From NCBI RefSeq assembly GCF_014155765.1, contig NZ_SCKT01000001.1, forward strand, positions 62,001 to 126,000: a stretch of 64,000 nucleotides of DNA. The letters are read 5' to 3'. Positions 58,028 through 64,000 of this stretch are shown piece after piece (position 1 is the stretch's first letter; every line of letters begins with the position of its first letter). Under the pieces are notes generated by a model that ran no database searches, had not been told where the DNA came from, and saw nothing but the letters and a program-made list of their open reading frames with translations. The position numbers were made by a program, and so were the translations under genes. Source of the DNA: Pantoea dispersa. Lineage in GTDB: Bacteria > Pseudomonadota > Gammaproteobacteria > Enterobacterales > Enterobacteriaceae.

Positions 58028-58483
58028 TTAGCCACAACATTTTTTGTATTTTTTATCGGAGCCACAAGGACAGCGATCGTTACGCCCTAACTCCGGCGTT
58101 GTTCCGTCGACATAGTACCAGCGTTGATCCTCGCGAAGAAAGCGTGAACATTCATACAGGCTGCAGGTACGGCCTTTTTCGAGATAACGCGCAAAAAAAG
58201 TCACGAAGGCTTCATTCTCATGGCTTCCGTGATTACAACGGGTTACATTCAGGCCAAGCCATTCTGTGGTGGCGAAACTTTCGGATAATAGCGTCTCCAG
58301 TCCGGCCACGCGCTGGCTGGGATGCCAGGTTTCTACCAGCCAGGCGGCGTTTTGCTTAACGTAAGCGCTGTAACGCGAGCGCATTAACTGTTCAGCGCGC
58401 TGTGGCGTTTGTTGCCCGTTCAGAAAGGGCTGACAACATAGGCTATACTGCTCTCCGCTGCAGCAGGGGCACTTTTCGGACAC
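58028..58483 (-). CDS. ychJ: YchJ, SEC-C motif zinc-binding protein
   Basis: A 151-residue cytoplasmic protein of the UPF0225/YchJ family. SEC-C-like zinc motifs lie at both ends: [13 protein letters not shown] at residues 5-17 and [13 protein letters not shown] at the C-terminus. Its function is unknown. The start is GTG with AGGAG five bases upstream. It precedes purU by 57 bases and is divergent from rssA, as in E. coli. Confidence 0.94.
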   Translation of the reverse strand: MSEKCPCCSGEQYSLCCQPFLNGQQTPQRAEQLMRSRYSAYVKQNAAWLVETWHPSQRVAGLETLLSESFATTEWLGLNVTRCNHGSHENEAFVTFFARYLEKGRTCSLYECSRFLREDQRWYYVDGTTPELGRNDRCPCGSDKKYKKCCG

Positions 58484-58579
58484 ATCATCTCCTGAGAGTG
58501 ATTAAAGTTAATGGAAGTGTGCGCTATGTTAGCCGACTGGCCAGCGTGAAGCTACGCATCAGGTTGATCACGAGGTGAG

Positions 58580-59485
58580 ATGAGAAAAGTCAGGATTGGG
58601 CTGGCCCTGGGATCGGGCGCTGCCAAAGGCTGGGCGCATATCGGTGTCATTAACGCGCTGGAGCGCGCCGGTATTGAGGTGGATGTCGTGGCTGGCTGTT
58701 CCGTCGGCGCACTGGTGGGTTCTGCCTACGTCAACGGCCGTCTGGCGTTGATGGAGAAGTGGGTCAGCGCGTTTCGCTACTGGGATGTTATCCGTCTGAT
58801 GGATCTCTCATGGCAGCGTGGTGGCCTGCTGCGCGGCGACAGGGTGTTTAGCCATATCCGTCAGTTGATCCCTAACGAGCTCATCGAAGACGCGGATAAG
58901 CGCTTTGGCGTGGTGGCAACCAACCTCAGCACCGGACGCGAGCTGTGGCTGACCGAAGGGGATTTGCACCAGGCGGTGCGTGCATCGTGTAGTATGCCAG
59001 GCTTATTGCCTCCGGTTGGCTACAATGGTTATTGGCTGGTGGATGGTGCGGTGGTCAACCCGGTGCCGATTTCGCTGACCCGCGCGCTGGGCGCTGACAT
59101 TGTGATTGCCGTTGACCTGCAACATGATGCGCACCTGATGCAGCAGGATCTGCTGTCGGTCACGCCGCAGAGCGGTGAAGAGGCGGCAGCGGCAGAAGCA
59201 CTGAGCTGGGGCAAAAAACTGCGCCAGCGTCTGATGGGGTTGACCCATCGGCGCGCCAGCCAGTCTCCAGGCGCGATGGAAATTATGTCAACGTCAATCC
59301 AGGTATTGGAAAATCGCCTGAAACGTAACCGTATGGCAGGCGATCCGCCGGATGTGCTGATTCAGCCTTTTTGTCCGCAGATTTCAACGCTGGACTTTCA
59401 TCGGGCTGAAGAGGCCATTGCGGCAGGCAAGGCCGCCGTGGAGAAAAAAATGGATGAACTATTACCGCTGGTCCGTAGCAGATAA
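58580..59485 (+). CDS. rssA: Patatin-like phospholipase RssA
   Basis: A 301-residue patatin-fold protein. The oxyanion motif is GSGAAKGWAHIG at residues 11-22. The nucleophile S41 is in AGCSVGALVGS, and the dyad aspartate in VDGAVVNPVP. The substrate is unknown. The start follows GAGGTG. It is followed after about 100 bases by rssB, an order conserved in enterobacteria. Confidence 0.95.
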   Translation: MRKVRIGLALGSGAAKGWAHIGVINALERAGIEVDVVAGCSVGALVGSAYVNGRLALMEKWVSAFRYWDVIRLMDLSWQRGGLLRGDRVFSHIRQLIPNELIEDADKRFGVVATNLSTGRELWLTEGDLHQAVRASCSMPGLLPPVGYNGYWLVDGAVVNPVPISLTRALGADIVIAVDLQHDAHLMQQDLLSVTPQSGEEAAAAEALSWGKKLRQRLMGLTHRRASQSPGAMEIMSTSIQVLENRLKRNRMAGDPPDVLIQPFCPQISTLDFHRAEEAIAAGKAAVEKKMDELLPLVRSR

Positions 59486-59586
59486 TCAGTTGTTCATTCA
59501 CGGGGGTTGTGACTTCAGCCAATTCTGAAAGGCGCAACGGCGTTTTATGAACCACTATTGAAATATCTGGTACGCAGGGGGAGAGA

Positions 59587-60603
59587 ATGGAAAAACCGCT
59601 AATCGGCAAAAAGATACTCATTGTCGAAGATGAGGTCGTTTTCCGTTCATTGCTGGACACATTGTTAACTGGCCTTGGAGCCAGCACGTTCGAAGCGGGC
59701 GACGGACTCGACGGCCTGAATTTACTCGCCGCGCAGTCGGTGGACCTGGTCATTTGCGATCTGGAAATGCCGCGCATGGGCGGTATTGAGTTTGTCGAGC
59801 GAATTCGTACACGCGGTAATAGCGTGCCCATCCTGATCATCTCCGCCACGCAGAACATGGCCGATATTGCCCACGTGCTGCGCCTTGGCGTGCAGGATGT
59901 GCTGCTCAAGCCGCTAAAAAACCTGGAACGTTTCCGTGAAGCGGTGTTTGAGTGCCTCTATCCTTCGATGTTCACCTCGAAAGTGGAAGAAGATGAACAG
60001 CTCTTTCAGGACTGGGATGCCCTGGTGCGCGATCCGCTCGCTGCCGCCAAGCTGCTCAAACAGCTGCAACCGCCAGTCCAGCAAACCATCGCCAGCTGCC
60101 GCATAAACTATCGTCAACTCACCATGGCGGAACAGCCGGGGCTGGTGCTGGATATCGCCGCGCTGTCGGACAAAGATCTGGCGTTTTATTGCCTGGACGT
60201 AACGCGTGCCGGCGACAACGGCGTGCTGGCTGCATTATTGCTCAGAGCACTGTTTAACGGTTTATTGCAGGAGCAACTGTCCGGGCAAAAGCAGCGTCTG
60301 CCGGAACTCAATGGGCTGCTGCGCCAGGTGAATATGCTGTTGCGTCAGGCCAACCTGAACGGTCAGTTCCCGCTGCTGGTGGGCTACTACCATCGTCAGT
60401 TGAAAAATCTGATTCTGGTTTCAGCCGGTCTGAATGCCACGCTACACATCAATACTCAGCAAATCCAGCTCAGTAACGGCGTGCCGCTTGGCACTATGGG
60501 CAGCACCCATCTTAATCAAATCAGCCAGCGCGCCGATGCCTGGCAATGTCACGTCTGGGGAGCCGGCGGCCGGCTTCGCCTGATGTTATCGTCCGAAGAA
60601 TAG
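59587..60603 (+). CDS. rssB: Sigma-S adaptor response regulator RssB
   Basis: A 338-residue adaptor that delivers sigma-S to the ClpXP protease. The N-terminal receiver domain has phosphoacceptor D58 in LVICDLEMPRMGG and the conserved lysine in DVLLKPLKN. The C-terminal domain is the degenerate PP2C-like module typical of RssB. Length matches E. coli (337). It is likely co-transcribed with rssA. Confidence 0.96.
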   Translation: MEKPLIGKKILIVEDEVVFRSLLDTLLTGLGASTFEAGDGLDGLNLLAAQSVDLVICDLEMPRMGGIEFVERIRTRGNSVPILIISATQNMADIAHVLRLGVQDVLLKPLKNLERFREAVFECLYPSMFTSKVEEDEQLFQDWDALVRDPLAAAKLLKQLQPPVQQTIASCRINYRQLTMAEQPGLVLDIAALSDKDLAFYCLDVTRAGDNGVLAALLLRALFNGLLQEQLSGQKQRLPELNGLLRQVNMLLRQANLNGQFPLLVGYYHRQLKNLILVSAGLNATLHINTQQIQLSNGVPLGTMGSTHLNQISQRADAWQCHVWGAGGRLRLMLSSEE

Positions 60604-60795
60604 CCACTCAGATTTATATTTTCCGCGGGTTAAAGACAGGGCCAAAGCTTAGCTTTACACTTGGGTAATAGTCTTAAATTCCGCGGATTAACTCCATCCA
60701 GGATAAATCCGTCTGACACTAACTGATATACTCATTTCGTTTTTAAACCGACATATCAAGTATTAACTTGAACGGCCTATTAAGAGAGGTATTTG

Positions 60796-61704
60796 ATGTC
60801 TGCCTATAAGTCTAAAGTAAAAAAAGCGGTAATCCCGGTTGCAGGTCTGGGTACGCGTATGCTGCCTGCCACCAAAGCTATTCCAAAAGAAATGTTACCG
60901 CTGGTCGATAAGCCGTTGATCCAGTATGTCGTGAACGAGTGTATTGCTGCGGGTATTAATGAGATCGTGCTGGTTACGCACTCCTCTAAAAACTCCATCG
61001 AAAACCATTTTGATACCAGTTTCGAACTGGAAGCGATGCTGGAAAAACGCGTGAAGCGTCAGCTGCTGGATGAAATCCAGTCAATCTGCCCGCCACACGT
61101 CACCATCATGCAGGTACGTCAGGGTATCGCCAAGGGCCTCGGTCACGCCGTGATGTGTGCTCATCCGCTGGTCGGTGATGAGCCAGTCGCGGTGATTCTG
61201 CCAGACGTGATCATTGATGAGTACGAATCTAACCCAACCAAAGATAACCTGGCAGAAATGCTGACGCGCTTCGAAGAGAGCGGTCGCAGCCAGATCATGG
61301 TTGAGCCAGTTGCCGATGTCACCGCTTACGGCGTGGTTGACTGCCAGGGCGCAGAGCTGGCACCGGGCCAGAGCGCACCGATGGTGGGCGTGGTTGAGAA
61401 GCCAAAAGCCTCGGAAGCGCCATCTAACCTGGCGGTAGTCGGTCGTTACGTGCTGTCTGCGGACATCTGGCCTCTGCTGGCGAAAACCCCTCCGGGTGCT
61501 GGCGGCGAAGTACAGCTGACCGACTCCATCGCCATGCTGATGGAAAAAGAGACCGTAGAAGCTTACCACCTGACCGGCGTGAGCCACGACTGCGGTAACA
61601 AACTGGGTTATATGCAAGCTTTTGTTGAGTATGGCGTGCGTCATCCGGTGCTGGGCAAAGATTTCGCTCAGTGGCTCGACGGCGTTGCAGGCAACAAAAA
61701 GTAA
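60796..61704 (+). CDS. galU: UTP--glucose-1-phosphate uridylyltransferase GalU
   Basis: A 302-residue enzyme making UDP-glucose, the donor for LPS core, trehalose and exopolysaccharides. The nucleotidyltransferase signature [19 protein letters not shown] is at residues 17-35. VEKP and LPDVIIDEY are active-site segments. The start is ATG 60796 with AGAGG upstream. It is followed after 23 bases by ugd, which uses its product. In E. coli hns, not ugd, is next. Confidence 0.97.
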   Translation: MSAYKSKVKKAVIPVAGLGTRMLPATKAIPKEMLPLVDKPLIQYVVNECIAAGINEIVLVTHSSKNSIENHFDTSFELEAMLEKRVKRQLLDEIQSICPPHVTIMQVRQGIAKGLGHAVMCAHPLVGDEPVAVILPDVIIDEYESNPTKDNLAEMLTRFEESGRSQIMVEPVADVTAYGVVDCQGAELAPGQSAPMVGVVEKPKASEAPSNLAVVGRYVLSADIWPLLAKTPPGAGGEVQLTDSIAMLMEKETVEAYHLTGVSHDCGNKLGYMQAFVEYGVRHPVLGKDFAQWLDGVAGNKK

Positions 61705-61727
61705 TTCATTAAGCACAGGATAATTCA

Positions 61728-63068
61728 ATGAAAGTCACTGTATTTGGTATCGGCTATGTCGGTCTGGTTCAGGCTGCGGTGTTGGCCGAAGTCGGACATG
61801 ACGTTCTCTGTATTGATGTCGACGAAAAGAAAGTCGAAAACCTGAAAAAGGGCATCATCCCAATTTTTGAACCGGGCCTGACGCCGCTGGTTATGTCGAA
61901 CTATGAAGCGGGGCGCCTGAAATTCAGCACCAACGCAGAAGAGGGCGTAAACCATGGCGTAATGCAGTTTATTGCTGTGGGCACGCCGCCGGATGAGGAT
62001 GGCTCTGCCGACCTGAAATATGTGACTGCGGTTGCGCGTACTATCGCGCAGCACATGAACGATCACAAAGTCGTCATCGACAAATCTACCGTACCGGTAG
62101 GCACCGCTGACCGCGTGCGCGCGGTGATGAGCGAAACGCTGAAGCAGCGTGATGCCAATATCGCGTTCGATGTGGTCTCCAACCCGGAGTTCCTGAAAGA
62201 GGGCGCCGCAGTTAACGATTGCATGCGTCCGGAACGTATCGTGGTGGGCACCGATAATGATGAAGTGGTCGAACTGCTGCGTGAACTGTACGAGCCGTTT
62301 AACCGTAATCACGATCGCATGATTCTGATGGATATCCGCAGTGCAGAGCTGACCAAATATGCAGCTAACTGCATGCTGGCGACCAAAATCAGCTTCATGA
62401 ACGAGATTTCCAACCTTGCGGAACGCCTGGGTGCTGACGTGGAAAAAGTACGTCAGGGCATCGGTTCTGATTCACGCATCGGTTATCACTTTATTTATCC
62501 GGGCTGTGGTTACGGCGGTTCCTGCTTCCCGAAAGACGTGCAGGCGCTGATTCGCACTGCAGAGTCAATCGGCTACACCCCGCGCCTGTTGCAGGCGGTA
62601 GAAGACGTCAATGATTCGCAGAAGAACAAGCTGCCGACGTTTATTAAACGTCACTTTGGCGACGATCTGCGTGGCAAGACGTTTGCGCTGTGGGGTCTGG
62701 CGTTCAAACCGAACACCGACGACATGCGTGAAGCCTCAAGCCGCGTGCTGATGGAAGCACTGTGGCAGGCGGGTGCAACGGTGCAGGCGTTTGATCCGGA
62801 AGCGATGGAAGAAGCTCAGCGCATCTACGGCCATCGTGACGATCTGAAGCTGTGCGGCACTAAAGAAGCTGCGCTGCAGGGCGCCGATGGTCTGGTGATC
62901 TGCACCGAGTGGCAGAACTTCCGTGCTCCGGATTTCGACGTGATTAAATCCTCGTTAAAACAACCCGTGATTTTTGATGGTCGTAACCTGTATGATCCGG
63001 AGCGTATCAGCAAACGCGGTTTCGTTTATTATGCAATCGGCCGCGGAGCGTCTATTCAAATTGTGTAA
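61728..63068 (+). CDS. ugd: UDP-glucose 6-dehydrogenase (long form)
   Basis: A 446-residue enzyme oxidising UDP-glucose to UDP-glucuronate with two NAD. The NAD motif [20 protein letters not shown] is at residues 7-26. The catalytic cysteine is C266 in [10 protein letters not shown]. It is the roughly 450-residue subfamily, longer than the 388-residue E. coli K-12 Ugd, so the symbol is by function. Its product feeds the downstream epimerase (15 bases away) and acidic polysaccharides or aminoarabinose. Confidence 0.95.
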   Translation: MKVTVFGIGYVGLVQAAVLAEVGHDVLCIDVDEKKVENLKKGIIPIFEPGLTPLVMSNYEAGRLKFSTNAEEGVNHGVMQFIAVGTPPDEDGSADLKYVTAVARTIAQHMNDHKVVIDKSTVPVGTADRVRAVMSETLKQRDANIAFDVVSNPEFLKEGAAVNDCMRPERIVVGTDNDEVVELLRELYEPFNRNHDRMILMDIRSAELTKYAANCMLATKISFMNEISNLAERLGADVEKVRQGIGSDSRIGYHFIYPGCGYGGSCFPKDVQALIRTAESIGYTPRLLQAVEDVNDSQKNKLPTFIKRHFGDDLRGKTFALWGLAFKPNTDDMREASSRVLMEALWQAGATVQAFDPEAMEEAQRIYGHRDDLKLCGTKEAALQGADGLVICTEWQNFRAPDFDVIKSSLKQPVIFDGRNLYDPERISKRGFVYYAIGRGASIQIV

Positions 63069-63082
63069 TAAATGAGGGATGT

Positions 63083-64000
63083 ATGAATTTTCTGGTCACC
63101 GGCGCGGCAGGATTTATTGGTTTTCACGTTAGTCAGCGTTTGCTGGCTGCCGGTCACCAGGTTGTTGGTATCGATAACCTGAATGATTACTACGATGTCA
63201 GCCTGAAACAGGCGCGCCTCGACCAGATTACCGCACATCCCGCGTTTACTTTTCTTAAAATGGACCTGGCAGATCGCCAGGCCATTTCTTCCCTGTTTGA
63301 ACAGCATGCGTTTGCGCGTGTGATCCATTTAGGTGCACAGGCGGGTGTTCGCTATTCCATCGAGAATCCGCACGCCTACGCTGATGCCAACCTGATTGGT
63401 CACTTAAATATTCTGGAAGGTTGCCGTCATCATAAGATTGGCCACCTGCTGTATGCTTCATCGAGTTCGGTTTATGGCCTGAACCGTAAAATGCCGTTCT
63501 CCACGGATGATTCCGTTGACCATCCGGTATCACTTTATGCTGCGACGAAAAAAGCCAACGAATTAATGTCGCATACCTATTCACATCTTTACCAATTACC
63601 CACCACCGGATTGCGCTTCTTTACCGTTTATGGTCCGTGGGGCCGCCCGGATATGGCGCTGTTTAAGTTCACCCGCGCGATGCTGGCCGGTGATGCGATT
63701 GATGTGTATAACCGCGGCCAGATGACACGTGACTTTACCTATATTGATGATATTGCCGAAGCGATTGTGCGTTTGCAGGACGTGATTCCGCAGGCAGATG
63801 AAAACTGGACGGTGGAAAACGGCTCGCCTGCCACCAGTTCGGCGCCGTATCGTGTGTACAATATTGGCAATAGTCAGCCTACCAGCCTGATGACTTACAT
63901 TGAGTCGCTGGAAAAAGCGCTGGGGATTGAGGCGAAGAAAAATATGCTGCCGATGCAGCCCGGCGATGTATTAGGCACCAGCGCAGACACGCAGCCGCTG
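63083..64000 (+). CDS. NAD-dependent epimerase, probable UDP-glucuronate 4-epimerase (3' end cut)
   Basis: The first 306 codons of a short-chain dehydrogenase-type sugar epimerase. The Rossmann motif GAAGFIGFHV is at residues 7-16 and the catalytic YxxxK is Y152/K156 in SLYAATKKANEL. Segments such as FFTVYGPWGRPDMALFKF and YDDIAEAIVR-like IDDIAEAIVR are typical of UDP-glucuronate 4-epimerases, which make UDP-galacturonate. Its place directly after ugd supports that substrate. A UDP-glucose epimerase is a less likely alternative. About 30 residues are outside the window. Confidence 0.88.
   Translation, partial: MNFLVTGAAGFIGFHVSQRLLAAGHQVVGIDNLNDYYDVSLKQARLDQITAHPAFTFLKMDLADRQAISSLFEQHAFARVIHLGAQAGVRYSIENPHAYADANLIGHLNILEGCRHHKIGHLLYASSSSVYGLNRKMPFSTDDSVDHPVSLYAATKKANELMSHTYSHLYQLPTTGLRFFTVYGPWGRPDMALFKFTRAMLAGDAIDVYNRGQMTRDFTYIDDIAEAIVRLQDVIPQADENWTVENGSPATSSAPYRVYNIGNSQPTSLMTYIESLEKALGIEAKKNMLPMQPGDVLGTSADTQPL

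Overview
The window is chromosomal DNA from a member of the Enterobacterales. Almost every gene has a close Escherichia coli counterpart in the same local order, and CspC, GalU, PurU, MinD and GapA are near identical to the E. coli proteins as I know them. Several features point to Erwiniaceae (Pantoea/Erwinia) rather than E. coli itself: the absence of mgrB, mntP, yoaC, nhaB and ldcA from their usual places, a stand-alone WbaP/AmsG-type sugar phosphotransferase, a 446-residue Ugd followed by a nucleotide-sugar epimerase, and palindromic repeats with GGTGCGCATTAATGCGCACC cores. The genus is an inference. There is no integrase, transposase, phage gene, toxin or CRISPR array.

Layout. 0-4.7 kb: a cut MFS gene (yebQ-like), kdgR, yobH, yebO, a metallo-beta-lactamase-fold hydrolase, a shortened yobF and cspC. 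4.8-9 kb: rlmA convergent with yobD and manXYZ. 9.2-12.5 kb: yoaE, possibly translationally coupled to an upstream small ORF, convergent with an EAL phosphodiesterase. 12.7-16.9 kb: sdaA, nudL, pabB, yoaH, yoaB. 17-23.4 kb: yoaA, tsaB, yeaY, fadD, rnd. 23.5-27.8 kb: minCDE, ycgL, ycgM, ycgN, dsbB. 28-34.7 kb: fadR, spoVR-like ycgB, dadAX and a Bcr/CflA-type efflux gene. 34.8-38.7 kb: a wbaP-like exopolysaccharide initiator, an orphan small gene and cvrA. 38.9-47.4 kb: yeaGH, mipA, yeaE, yeaD, gapA, msrB, yeaC. 47.4-56 kb: pncA, ansA, sppA, ydjA, selD, topB, ynjH, xthA. 56-58 kb: a mosaic of repeats, two tandem tRNA-Tyr genes and purU. 58-64 kb: ychJ, rssA, rssB, galU, ugd and a truncated epimerase.

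The genes form several small functional sets. ManXYZ imports hexoses, and GapA, YeaD and KdgR act on or regulate sugar catabolism. FadR and its likely operator in front of fadD both lie in the window. DadA and DadX, SdaA and AnsA degrade amino acids. MinCDE places the division septum. GalU, Ugd and the epimerase make UDP-glucose, UDP-glucuronate and probably UDP-galacturonate, and the WbaP-like enzyme starts a lipid-linked polysaccharide, so these four are plausibly parts of envelope or exopolysaccharide synthesis. YeaGH (with a sigma-54-type promoter), RssB and the c-di-GMP phosphodiesterase are stress or lifestyle regulators.

I found no clearly new multi-gene system. The most interesting signals are non-coding or very small: 19-base copies of the tRNA-Tyr 3' end interspersed in repeats behind the tyr operon, a branched inverted-repeat element between fadR and ycgB, a yobF whose reading frame is cut by one stop codon, and a 51-codon ORF whose stop overlaps the yoaE start.
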